A stretch of DNA of 64,000 bases, taken from positions 4,886,373 through 4,950,372 of the forward strand of contig OX291548.1 of the NCBI GenBank assembly GCA_946406115.1. The letters run 5' to 3'. Within the stretch, counting starts at the first letter, position 1, and every line of letters begins with the position of its first letter. This document shows, piece by piece, positions 22,236 to 32,101 of the stretch. The translations under genes and the position numbers were made by a program. The notes beneath the pieces were generated by a model. The model made no database searches, had not been told where the DNA came from, and saw only the letters and a list, made by a program, of their open reading frames with translations. The DNA is from Apoda limacodes. Taxonomy: Eukaryota > Arthropoda > Insecta > Lepidoptera > Limacodidae.

Positions 22236-22316
22236 GTATGTGGATCCGTTTGTTTTAAGTACCAACGAGGACGTGGGCATGAATACACAGGGCACTAACT
22301 ACTTGCGGGACGTATA

Positions 22317-23905
22317 ATGCAAGTTATCTTCGCGATAATGGATTTTATGGAACGTCACAGAGCGTCACATTATATGACACTCGAACCACTAGAGGAAGCT
22401 TACGACACCTCATTTGTCAAATATGATATATTTATCAAACGGCAAAAACTAGGCCAACTTCAAAACGTACTAGCACAAACTTTACGTAAGACTCCAATTT
22501 AAACTCGTAAGTGGCTTCCCGCTAATAGCTGTCAAAATCAGTCTCCGAGTGACTTCGGTAACTTCAACTCAGTCTTTTACAGGGCTTAGTTTTATTTTAT
22601 AGCATTTTCATTTACATAAAATCACGAAAAAGGTAGATAGCGTTTTATGGAATTAAATGGAGGTGACTTTTTTGCCAATATTGATAAATAACAGATTTGG
22701 GTCTAAGTTTTTTTTAATCTAATACGCAAAATAATGTTAATTTCACTACTGTGTTTGTCGCAACTTCTTAGTGTTACCTGTAACTAAACTTGTGAGTTAA
22801 TAAACGATTTATTAAGAAAAGCATGTGACGGCGCGACGTGGCGGTGCGGCGATGGGCTTAACATCTGTCACGCAGCCCTGGGGAGGTCGGTGTAACAAGG
22901 CTGTTGCCCACATTGTGGTGCGTGTGTGTGTCCCGCCACTGGTTAACTCCTTCGGGCCTTAGGGAATAAAAACCGTGACGTTATACATATATTTACAAAA
23001 TTAAATTCTCGAGTCAATAGGTAAATATAAACTTAAGAGAAGCAAAATTAACAATAGTAAAATAAGTACAAAATGAGCATGCTTAACATTTGCTTTAAGA
23101 TAGGTAAAAGTTTGCGTTATTTAGTTCACTAACAAAAAAAAATATGTAACCCGAAAAACGGATAAACAGATTGGTAAACTAATTTCAGTCTTGTGTTTCT
23201 AGTCCTAGATATGTAAGTTACATGTTATATGTAAGGATCCCTGAACAGCCCGAGGTGGCATACAGGCTTAAGGTTTAATTTGTAGGTATAACCGTTTACA
23301 ATTTATTAATAAGATAAGTTTTGTTTCAAACTTATGATAATGGACGGAGGACGCTAAAATGCAAATTTCCAAATTTGTAATGATGTTGCCCGCAGCTCGG
23401 AGGACTTCACAGATTCGTTACTGGGCCATTATAATGTCATTATAGCCGTTAGTTTTTCTAGATTTTGACGGTTCTATAGCGCCTAAATATTTTTCCATTA
23501 AGTGATTTCTTTGTTAATGAATATGAGACAATTGAAAATAATATTCCTAAAACAATTGAACTTCTTATCAACATTCTGCGTAAATTTTAGGAGTATCTAA
23601 TTGAGCTGGAATTTGCCACAGGGGTAGTTCAAACGACGAAGAAATATGTAGGCTACTTTTATATTATCTTTTTATTATAAATTCAAAAGTTGCTGCTGGA
23701 ATAATTGTTACTAAATTCAAGGTGGTGGAAAAATATCGTGCTATAGCAAAATTTTGCGTGGCGGAACCGCTAGCAAAAGATAGTTCACAACTATTCACAT
23801 ATAACCCAAACTTTATTCATTTACGATTGCTTTAATTTTTATTTTGTGTTATTAAGTTACTCCTGAAAACTACTTGAATCGCGGCTGTCCTGTGTCTGTT
23901 TTGGA
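22317..23905 (+). repeat. Long non-coding repeat, copy A (unoccupied)
   Basis: About 1.6 kb aligns in order with 28,940-30,231 plus 37,773-38,290. Landmarks are CGATAATGGATTTTATGGAA at the start, TTTATCAAACGGCAAAAACTA, GGACGGAGGACGCTAAAATG and GACGGTTCTATAGCGCC. Internal differences are substitutions, small indels and a roughly 120-base block present only in copy B. Copy A keeps the sequence TATAGCGCCTAAATATTTTT where copy B holds the LTR retrotransposon, so it shows the pre-insertion target. Family T (22,836-22,990) and family S sequence (near 23,640-23,790) lie within it. No protein is encoded. Confidence 0.85.
22836..22990 (+). repeat. Dispersed repeat (family T), plus copy within copy A
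   Basis: GCGGCGATGGGCTTAACATC, CACGCAGCCCTGGGGAGG and CACTGGTTAACTCCTTCGGG form the family core. It recurs at 29,580-29,690, 47,490-47,640 and 52,660-52,840. Confidence 0.7.
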
Positions 23906-23909
23906 ATAT

Positions 23910-24370
23910 GTATGGGAGCAATAAATCAGGGCGAAGGGGTATTTTATTTTTTTGTTTTTGCTTACGACAAAAAACTGTTTTTTTTTATTTTTTACATTTT
24001 TTTTATATATGAATTAGTAAAAAAACAAAGTTAATTTATATTATTGAAATTTTATTATATTGCCTTTCTGATGATAACTCATTGTCTGATTAAAAAGGCG
24101 CAAAAGTATTTCAAAGAGCATTTATAAGAGTTGCGATTTTTGTTACGCAGAGTTTAGTTGAAATGGAATATTGAAGTTTACCTATATTTATTTTTTGGGT
24201 CAAACCAGAAAAGAAGGATCAAAACAGATATGAAAATTCGGGACAGTAGTTACGCAAATATTGTCAACAAAAATTAATAAACTAGTTGTTGTAATCGGGT
24301 TCATTTTGTTGCCGGTAATTTTTTCTTATCTTTAAAATAGTAGACAAATTCTTATACTGACAATCTTAAT
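23910..24370. other. T-rich gene-free stretch
   Basis: Long T and A runs at 23,940-24,060. A short block at 24,158-24,195 (GTTGAAATGGAATATTGAAG) matches 20,851-20,885. No gene. Confidence 0.5.
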
Positions 24371-24374
24371 AGAC

Positions 24375-24480
24375 AGATAATAGTGAAGAGTATACGTGAT
24401 GGCCGTAATATGGAGCAGTGACCCTATTATATATATATAAAGTAAGAAGTGCTGGACGATAGTGCGGGCACTCGTGATAA
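24375..24480 (+). repeat. Short dispersed repeat (family U), copy 3
   Basis: GATGGCCGTAATATGGAGCA and GTGACCC, with CTGGACGATAGTGCGGGCAC, match the other two copies. The GCAGC segment is lost. Confidence 0.6.
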
Positions 24481-24591
24481 GTTGGTACTTCAGATGATTT
24501 TTGTATTTTTTGATCTTTACATGAAATAGAAAATAATTAGCTATCTTTTAAGTATATGTGTGTATAATTCGCGATTTTTATTCCTATATTA

Positions 24592-24842
24592 TAAAATAAA
24601 TAAATAAATATTTTTGAATATTACACACAGCGCCGTCTAGCCCCAAAGTAAGCAAAGCTTGTGTTATGGGTACCAGACAACGGATATAAATACATATATA
24701 TTACTTTTTTTTTTGTAAATACATACATATTATTCATAAGTACACCCAGACTCAAGACAAACACAAATGTTTGTCCAGTGCGGGAATCGAACCCACACCC
24801 TCTGCACGGCAGTCCATCACACTACCAACTAGGCTGCGAGGG
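24592..24842 (-). mobile_element. tRNA-derived SINE (family N1), full copy
   Basis: Read on the minus strand, the element begins with a tRNA-like head. It has an A box (AGCCTAGTTGGTAGT, 24,820-24,834) and a B box (GGTTCGATTCC, 24,783-24,793) of an RNA polymerase III promoter. A tRNA-unrelated body follows (AAACATTTGTGTTTGTC...GGTACCCATAACACAAGC). It ends in an ATTT-type tail (plus strand AATAAATAAATAA at 24,596-24,610). The head lacks a full cloverleaf and acceptor stem, so it is not a tRNA gene. A headless copy lies at 26,295-26,475. Confidence 0.75.
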
Positions 24843-24849
24843 AGTCAAA

Positions 24850-25080
24850 ATATTGGCTGGACACACTCACCCATATTATAATGCGAGGGACAGCGTCTTT
24901 TCATTAACCACTTTAGAGCTGCATGACATGGGGTGAGCCCATCGCCGCACCACTGCTTCTGATAGCATTGTATCTGGACCAAGGTTGCTTTATATATGTC
25001 CCATACGCCTTAAAGTACCGAATTTTGTCAAAAAAGTGGTATAATAAAATACCACGAACATAATAATATACCTCCTTTGC
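24850..25080 (-). repeat. Dispersed repeat (family T), minus copy 3
   Basis: On the minus strand it contains GCGGCGATGGGCTCACCCCA and CAGCTCTAAAGTGG, then CCAGCC. The plus-strand TCTGATAGCATTGTATCTGG segment is shared with the 18.75 and 22.05 kb copies. Confidence 0.65.
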
Positions 25081-25364
25081 TAGTTTTTGACTAAATGTAG
25101 TATGAAGAAGTTCAGGTCTGGACCGGAAGAATAAAAAATGGTTATTATTGAGTTAGGAAAATAGTGTATGTTGTGTTGTGTGTGTTTAAGTGTGTACGTA
25201 TGTGAGTATGAAGGGTGTGTAAAGGCAGGTTCGAGTTACAATTTAAATTCAGATAACTATTTCAATGTTTTAATGAAAACAATTACTACTCAAAAGTAAA
25301 GTATGAATACATAAAAATAATAAGAATACTAGAAAATTATAAAATTTTAATTATTCATGTCGAT

Positions 25365-25650
25365 AGTGACCTAGGGATATTGATTTGACCTTGTGTCCTG
25401 AGTGGCGGAGGTTCAAGTTCTGCGTGTACCAATGAGTCTTTATCTTAATTTCTTAAGTACATTAATTATTAATGCCCCTGGCTTAGCGGTGCAGGAAATC
25501 ATAGTGACGAAACCAGCATATGTCAAAAAAAATATGTGAAGTTCGCAATCCGCACCGGGCCCGCTTCTGCACTATGGCCCAAATTACCCTCGGTCATGGT
25601 AGGCTTTACCCCAACAGTGGGGACGTATGAGGCTGATAAAGGAAATCAAT
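25365..25650 (+). mobile_element. SINE-like repeat (family N2), copy 1
   Basis: A B-box-like GGTTCAAGTTC lies at 25,410-25,420, about 40 bases after GTGACCTAGGG. It is followed by a body with GTGAAGTTCGCAATCCGCAC, ATGGCCCAAATTACCCTCGG and CAGTGGGGACGTATGAGG. The order recurs at 54,335-54,560, and the last block at 57,900-57,975. A 65-codon frame across it is incidental. Confidence 0.6.
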
Positions 25651-25824
25651 ACCTACAAGGTACTTTTCGGTTAAGAGACTATACTGCCTTAATGAGGCTG
25701 GTAAGAGAAAAATATTCGTACCTAAATAAGTAGTTTCTGTTGCATGTACTAATTCTGAACTACAAAGTTAGAAAACAGAAATAAAACTGACCAAGCAATA
25801 TTTACATTCTAAACATAATATTTA

Positions 25825-26015
25825 ACAATGAGCCAACCGCGGATCAGGCAGAGATAGCACCGCCACACAAAATCTACGAGACTTTTATTTGTAAAAACGC
25901 GTACTGACAGGTGAAAAACTGTAGTCGTAACAGTAACAAATACTTTCCCATATTCCTCTGCAACGAGACGTGAAAAGCTTTGCAACAAACACACACTCGT
26001 GTAGTCGCCATTGTA
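25825..26015 (-). repeat. Dispersed repeat (family K), minus copy
   Basis: Its reverse complement contains TTGTTGCAAAGCTTTTCACG, TCGTTGCAGAGGAATATGG and CAGTTTTTCACCTGTCAGTA. All recur on the plus strand at 41,937-42,065. Small open frames in both strands are by-products. Confidence 0.75.
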
Positions 26016-26294
26016 CAATTGTTGTATGACAGAACATCGATCATAATCACAAACACAAAGTAACTCGTTACATTTTTCTTATCCCTACAAACAAAATAAA
26101 CTTACATTTGCGTATTGTTTTGTTGTCACGTATAAATTGTTACTCTTTATGATGGATCTTCCGGCTATCGACCCTAATATGGAAAAAATGGGCACGATAA
26201 TTATTTTTTGATTTTCACATTACACACCGAAAAGAATGCATGTCTAACTATCTCGGATTTGTTTTAAATATTTGTATATGCAAAGCTGAAATAA

Positions 26295-26475
26295 AAATTA
26301 ATAAATATTCCTGGACAATATATACAGCACTTTTTGGGTTCCAAACTAAGCAAAGCTTGTACTATGAATACCAGTACATGGATACAAATACTAACATACT
26401 TTATTTTATAAATACACACATAACACAGAGACTTAAGACAAACACAAATATTTATATCATAAATGTTTGCCCATG
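26295..26475 (-). mobile_element. SINE family N1, headless copy
   Basis: AAACTAAGCAAAGCTTGTAC, CCAGTACATGGATACAAATA, a TTTATAAATACACACATA block and CTTAAGACAAACACAAAT align with the N1 body. The tRNA-like head is missing beyond about 26,475. Confidence 0.65.
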
Positions 26476-26499
26476 ATTTTGCATTTGTTTACGAATACA

Positions 26500-27490
26500 T
26501 GGCAAAGAAAAAATATGCTTCTATTATAATCACTGGCATGGGGAGATGGGGGAAATTGGGAGCCACTTAAGCTAAACTCAATGCTGTCTTAACTGAATGC
26601 AGTTTATTTATTGCAATTATCTGCTTAACTATTACACCTAATCAACTATTAATATGCTTGTTATAAATATATTTTCTTATAAACCTGATTTAGTTTTTTC
26701 ATACAGGTATGATTATAGATTTATAGTTATTTAAAACATATTAGTAGAAAATAATAGTATTTATTGAAATATTTCGCTTGTGAGAGCATCTTCAGTCAAA
26801 ACATAAATAATAATAGATATATGAGTGGCGGTTATTGTCAAACTGTTACTTTGGCAGCAAATGTTACTATAGCTTATAATACTAATATTAGAAGATCTAA
26901 AGTGTCTTATGTATATATCAATTAACTTGTTTGTGTATTTAAGTGTAAGTTATTATTTTTGATGTTATTGTGTGTAGTATGAAGGTAAACTGTGTATGGA
27001 CCGAATGTTGTCTGATTAAATAAAATAAATTGAAAATTGAAAAATTTAATTAAGTATATAATATATATATCCACGTGTGTTTATGTCTATAATGGTGAAT
27101 GAGTGCCAGAATCATTTAAATAGTCGGCAAATTGCAGTTGGATTTTGGGAGAAAAAGGTTGGCGAATATGTAACATTGTCAATGGAATTTTTGTTAAGGC
27201 CGGGTAGAATAAACTGCAGATCTTAACATAAGCGCACACACACACACGTGACTCGAGCGGGACTGTTGGCCTTGCGTATGTGAGAGGGCTGCAGGGGGAG
27301 ATCCTAAGCAAAACATTGAATGCCTATAGTATATTGGTTTTGTTACGTAGGATACAAAAACTGAATTTTTTTAAAAATAAATCATTTGTAAAAATCGTTA
27401 GGAAAAATATGAATGGCTTTATTGTAGTGTCTTTTTTCCGTTTTGGAATTTTCAAGTAGTTAGCACGTAAATTGATACAGTGAATATACA
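26500..27490. other. Gene-free stretch with a CA microsatellite
   Basis: A CA run lies at 27,233-27,246. AAATTGGGAGCCACTTAA (26,556-26,573) matches the reverse complement of a block at 62,146 and may be a LINE scrap. Short frames have no recognisable domains. Confidence 0.45.
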
Positions 27491-27493
27491 TGT

Positions 27494-27918
27494 AAAAAAA
27501 ATCGGCCAAGTGCGAGTCGGACTCGAGCACGAAGGGTTCCACAACATTTTCTATAAAAACGGCAAAAAAATCACGTTTGTTGTATGGGAGCCCCCCTTAA
27601 ATATTTGTTTTATTTTAATTATTAGTTTTTAAATTGATTATAAAACTGAATATTCTAAAAATATTTCAAGCGTCTACCCGTTGCCGTTATCAGTATTGAG
27701 CAAAAGCGAGCAAAAAAATCACGTTTGTTGTATGGGAACCCCCTTAAATATTTATTTTATTTTGTTTTTTAGTGTTTGTTGTTATAGCGACTACAGAAAT
27801 AAATCTTTTGTAAAAATTTCAACTATCTAACTATCACGGTTCATGAGATACAGGATGGTGACAGACGGACGGACGGATGGGCCCCGTTTTTTTCTCTTTG
27901 GGTACGGAACCCTAAAAA
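27494..27918 (+). repeat. Dispersed repeat (family F), best-preserved copy
   Basis: It runs from AAAATCGGCCAAGTGCGAGT, through the palindromic CGAGTCGGACTCG block, to GGGTACGGAACCCTAAAAA. A segment near 27,563-27,625 (ATCACGTTTGTTGTATGGGA) is repeated at 27,711-27,775, giving an internal tandem duplication of about 147 bases. There are other copies at 16.7, 19.4, 46.0 and 50.8 kb. No protein. It is a multi-copy insect repeat of unknown class. Confidence 0.8.
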
Positions 27919-27919
27919 T

Positions 27920-28730
27920 GAACATAAATTCTTACATGTATAAACATTATTAGTAAAAATGTTAAATAATTTGTGAAATATTTCGAATTTTCAATTTGAT
28001 AACTAACATCAAGATAACATAAGTTAACAGCAGATATGTATAATAAAATATATGACAATTCACAGCAACACTGAAAAACTTAATATTATTCTAACTTAGC
28101 TAATTGTTGCTAAAAAAAGTTATTTGGCTGCAGTTCAGTGTTGTCGTGAATCGCCGAATGGATCAAAAAACTTAAAAAAAAAAACAAAACTACACTGCTG
28201 GTTATCAGAGACTCACCAACAAGAAATTTGCTTTTTTAAGTAGCAATTAAATAAATATAAGTATATAAGTCACTATATTGACATACATGAATGTATACGA
28301 GCGTAGGTAGTCTATTTACATATATATTTATTTCAGTCAATGTTATTTGACTCTCTCATAACATAGCGTAGCGCAGTGAGTCAATAGACTCCAATAAAAC
28401 ACAAAACATATCGACATCATGCGACTTGACATCGACGGGAAATGGCGGGCAGACACGATGCTTATGTACAGTCTGAGATTGCTTCTCATGGCTTTTATGT
28501 GGCTTGTTTTTTATTTCCCTTAAATACAGTTTAGTGCAAATTCAAGTGGAAGTTTAAAAACTAAAACCTGATAACCCAAGTTGTATATAAGACGACGTAA
28601 CTGTGCTTATCAAGACCTACCAAACTTAACACATTTTTACTTTTATTTCGAGTCGATTAAATCTACTTTTTATGTGCGATATTGAATTTTAAGAAATTTT
28701 ACGTAGCCAATCACACGAAGAACGCTAAGA
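27920..28730. other. Gene-free AT-rich stretch
   Basis: No supported gene or shared repeat. Confidence 0.5.
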
Positions 28731-28732
28731 CA

Positions 28733-29090
28733 ACGACACCTCATTTGTCAAATATGTTAAGTAGCTTAAGAGGTACACGAAATCATATAAACATGCTAAC
28801 TAACATCAACGAAGTAGACTGCTTGATTATACATTATTTGTATGGAAACTAAACATTTTAGAATCTATGAATATTTTCCGTTTGATATCAAACTCGATAT
28901 ATTTCATTAGTGATTTTATTGTTTGGCACAGTTTTGTGCAAGTTGTATCCGCCATAATGGATTTTATGGAACATCACATATAACACTTGGACCAGTTCAC
29001 TAACCTCACTCAGCTCACGACACCTCATTTGTCAAATATGATAAGTAGCTTCAGAACTACACAGGAATTTATATGAACATACTATGTACT
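28733..29090 (+). repeat. Direct repeat of a CACCTCATTTGTCAAATATG segment
   Basis: ACGACACCTCATTTGTCAAA and the following roughly 55 bases (AAGTAGCTT.AGA..TACAC) occur at 28,733-28,805 and again at 29,017-29,090. The same segment also occurs in copy A near 22,407. It is a local duplication at the left side of copy B. Confidence 0.7.
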
Positions 29091-30231
29091 CAGACTGCTA
29101 AAATCATAACTAATACAAAGTATTTTTCTTACTAATCACAAATAAACTATCACATATTTATCAAACGGCAAAACTAGGCCAACTTCAAAACGTTCCAGCA
29201 CAAACTTTCTGTAGGACTCCAATTTAAACTCGTAAGTGGCTTCCCGCTAATGGCTGTCAAAATCAGTCTCCGAGTGACTTCGGTAACTTCCACACAGTCT
29301 GTTACAGGGCTTAGTTTTATTTTATAGCATTTTCATTCACAGATAAATCATATGAAAAAGGGAGATTGCGTTTTATGGAATTAAACGGAGGTGACTTATT
29401 TCCCAATATTTTAAAAAGATGGGTGTAAGTTTTTTTTAAAGCAAACGTGTAAAAATAATATCTTGAACAATATTATAATAAAAGTGATTTTGATTGTTAA
29501 TATCACTGTTGTGTTTGTGTGCTTAGTGTTACCTGTAACTAAACTAGTGGAAGTAAATAAACGATTATAAAAAAAAGAACATGTGACGGCGATAGGTTCA
29601 CCCACCTGTCACGCAGGACTGTGGTTGGTGAAACAAGCCCAGTCATTGGTTAACCCCTTCGGAAAAAAAAACTGTAAAGTTAAGCATACAAATACAAAAT
29701 TAACAACAGTTTATTTTTAAGAAAAAAAACTAATAATTCTCGAGTCATTTGTTAAATCTAAAATTAAGAGAAGCACAATTAACAATAGAATTATAAATAT
29801 AGAGTAAACAAATTTTACATTTACGTACTAGGATAGGATAAATGATTCAGTTATTTATTTGACTAATATTATATAACCCGATAAATGGATAAACAATTTA
29901 GGGTACTCATTTCTTTTAAGTCAGACTTGTATTCCTGGTCCACAATAAATTTAAAATAAATATATACATGTTATATGTAGGGATCCCTGAACAGCCAGGA
30001 ATGGATTACATGGTTCAGGTTTAAGTTTTAGATATAACCGTTTACAGGAATGAATCAGATGAGTGTTAATTTTGTTTCATATTTATGATAATGGACGGAG
30101 GACGCTAAAATGCTAATTTCCAAATTTGTAATGATGTTGCCCGTAGCCCGGAGGACTATACAGACCCGTTACTGGGATTTATAATTTCATTATAGCCGTT
30201 AGTTTTTTTAGTTTTTGACGGTTCTATAGCG
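28940..30231 (+). repeat. Long non-coding repeat, copy B, left part
   Basis: This is the left 1.3 kb of the repeat described at 22,317. It is interrupted after GACGGTTCTATAGCG by the LTR retrotransposon and resumes at 37,773. It contains a plus copy of family T at 29,580-29,690. No coding frames are shared between copies A and B, which argues against a gene. Confidence 0.85.
30228..30231. repeat. Target site duplication AGCG, left
   Basis: AGCG directly precedes the LTR and is repeated after the right LTR at 37,773-37,776. In copy A it occurs once (23,478-23,481). Four bases is the usual errantivirus duplication length. Confidence 0.95.
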
Positions 30232-30540
30232 TGTTACGAGTACAACAGGGATGTTTCCCCATTGTCTCCGATGAGCACCTACTTGCGATCTTCCAACAAA
30301 CGAATTGGGCAACCAAACTTTGAGTCAGCATCTCGGCTCATGGGAACGAGGAACGAAGACCAGGCGCCTTTGATCATCGATCGCCGATGAGCGAGGACGT
30401 CATAGTAGACGCTCACATTTTCGTCATATTATATTCTACTTTAATATAATTTGCATTACTGTAATTTTATAATAAATTTATGAAGACTTTTTATTTTTTC
30501 ACTTTTTAAAAATCCTATCCGGCGGCCAACTAACGTAATT
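30232..30540 (+). repeat. 5' LTR (309 bp)
   Basis: It begins TGTTACGAG and ends CGTAATT. A polyadenylation signal AATAAA lies at 30,471-30,476, with an AT-rich promoter-like zone just before. It differs from the 3' LTR only at 30,482 (G versus A at 37,714) and 30,497 (T versus G at 37,729). Confidence 0.95.
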
Positions 30541-30557
30541 GGCGCAGTCGGCAGGAT
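30540..30557 (+). promoter_or_regulatory. Primer binding site, tRNA-Ser type
   Basis: TGGCGCAGTCGGCAGGAT starts at the last base of the LTR. It is complementary to the expected 3' end of a serine tRNA, as in the 17.6/297 group. The tRNA match is from memory. Confidence 0.85.
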
Positions 30558-30934
30558 AGTCGAGTCAGTGCGTGAAACGAAAATTTTTCGCGGCTGATAG
30601 TCGTTTCGTCGACGCGTCGACTATCATTCAACCTACGTGTTTAGCCGCCGGGAGAGCAAGAAAAGTCATCCAGACGACACCGTGGCCGGTATCCAGAAAT
30701 CGACACCAGGAAAACGGGTTACCACAGTATGCTGATCGAGAATTTTATGTGAGTGCGCTATATTTCTTATTGGTGGCTATATCCTAAATTTTCCTTGTTA
30801 CCAATATTTTTATTTCTCTAGCTAAAATTTTTCACCCACGATCAAACGCGTTAGGGTCAGACGATAGGCGTAAGGCTCTCCGCATCGCGCAGAGAGACGC
30901 GTTTAGATCTCTAGATAGTATAGAAGAGCAAACA
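30558..30934 (+). promoter_or_regulatory. Retroelement leader with short upstream frame and splice donor
   Basis: The leader between primer site and gag has only two AUGs before the gag start, at 30,729 and 30,747, in one frame. In unspliced RNA this frame closes after seven codons at TGA 30,750-30,752, which lies within a donor-like GTGAGT at 30,749-30,754. A pyrimidine-rich acceptor (TATTTCTCTAG) ends at 30,821, so a 73-base leader intron is possible. The same donor could instead join to the env acceptor at 35,761. Another open stretch at 30,572-30,787 starts at GTG and is not called a gene. Confidence 0.55.
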
Positions 30935-32101
30935 ATGGCTCAGACACCTACAGTCGATCAGGCTAACCTTACCTCGGTAGCCGGTATCACTGATAGTATT
31001 TATAAGGCGTTAAGGTTAGTTCCCGATTTCGATGGAAACTCTAATACTTTAATTAGGTTTTTGAATATTTGTGACCGTTTAGTAGAGACGTATGTTAACC
31101 CGGAACCGGGGCACGAACTACAAAATTATTCTTTATTGAATGGTATCTTAAATAAAATAACAGGTCCCGCCGCCAGATTTTTATCTACTAACGGAGTGGC
31201 TCGCGACTGGAACGGGATCAGAAATAGTTTAATTCATAATTTTTCCGACCAGAGAGATGAGTCAGCTCTCTACACTGACTTATCTGTGCTTCAACAAGGC
31301 AGTGACACACCGAGTGCTTTTTACGAACGAGTCCAAAATTTGCTCAGTATCATAATAACTTATGTAGAACTGCATGAAACCGTTTCTACTACAATCGACG
31401 CAAAACGCACCCTTTATAAGAAACTAGCATTGCAAACATTTTTAAAAGGTTTACGAGAACCTTTAGGTTCGCGTATACGGTGTATGCGGCCGTCTAGCCT
31501 AGAAACTGCGCTACAATATGCGCAGGAGGAATTAAATATAATTTACCTGCAAAATAAAGCATCTTTTACTCACAATACAAGTAACAAACCTATTCAAAAC
31601 GAGTTCAGGCCCTTTATTCCATCTCATATTAACTCCAGAAGAGATCCAAATATTTCGCAGCAATTTTTACCATTGCCTTATATTCCACCCGTGCCTAGGA
31701 ACTCTACTCCCCAGTTAGGTCCCTCAAGAACTCAACAAATGTTCAGAGCTTTACCACGATCGAATATGACCACAGGATTTAGAATCCCGCCCAAACCGCA
31801 TCCCCAAAACTATCCTAGACCAATGAGTGGCGTCAGTCACCCAGTAGCAAGACCTTTACCACTTACACAAGAAATGAATTTAAATGAAAGTTACGACCCT
31901 TATTATCAGACTGAAATTCACCAAAACTACTACGAAAATTTACCAAATAACTCCAATTTTGAGAACTTTGACGTACTCTACTACGAAATGCCAGATTTGG
32001 CCCAACCTGATTCACAAAATGCGATGTTTATGAATGAACAACAAGTAGACGATTCAAACTTAAATTTTCAGTTGGACCAGAAGGCCGGTGCCCCAGAATA
32101 G
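30935..32101 (+). CDS. gag: Gag polyprotein
   Basis: A 388-codon gene starting at ATG in the context AACAATGG, the first AUG after the short leader frame. The first 200 or so residues are helical in character, with a capsid-like segment around residues 90-180 (LSVLQQGSDTPSAFYERVQN). Residues 230-320 are rich in Pro, Arg and Gln, and the last 60 are acidic with many Tyr and Asn. No CCHC zinc knuckle is present, as is usual for errantivirus Gag; RNA binding probably relies on the basic Pro/Arg region. Gag would assemble the particle and package the RNA. It overlaps the pol frame by 64 bases, where a slippery heptamer allows readthrough into Pol. No stop or frameshift breaks it. Confidence 0.93.
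   Translation: MAQTPTVDQANLTSVAGITDSIYKALRLVPDFDGNSNTLIRFLNICDRLVETYVNPEPGHELQNYSLLNGILNKITGPAARFLSTNGVARDWNGIRNSLIHNFSDQRDESALYTDLSVLQQGSDTPSAFYERVQNLLSIIITYVELHETVSTTIDAKRTLYKKLALQTFLKGLREPLGSRIRCMRPSSLETALQYAQEELNIIYLQNKASFTHNTSNKPIQNEFRPFIPSHINSRRDPNISQQFLPLPYIPPVPRNSTPQLGPSRTQQMFRALPRSNMTTGFRIPPKPHPQNYPRPMSGVSHPVARPLPLTQEMNLNESYDPYYQTEIHQNYYENLPNNSNFENFDVLYYEMPDLAQPDSQNAMFMNEQQVDDSNLNFQLDQKAGAPE

Noticed and set aside
24775..24842. tRNA-like sequence with A and B boxes (minus strand)
   Set aside because: There is no complete cloverleaf and it is fused to a repeat body, so it is a SINE head and not a tRNA gene.
30572..30787. 71-codon open frame in the retroelement leader
   Set aside because: It begins at GTG, overlaps the primer site region and the splice signals, and has no counterpart I know in this element group.
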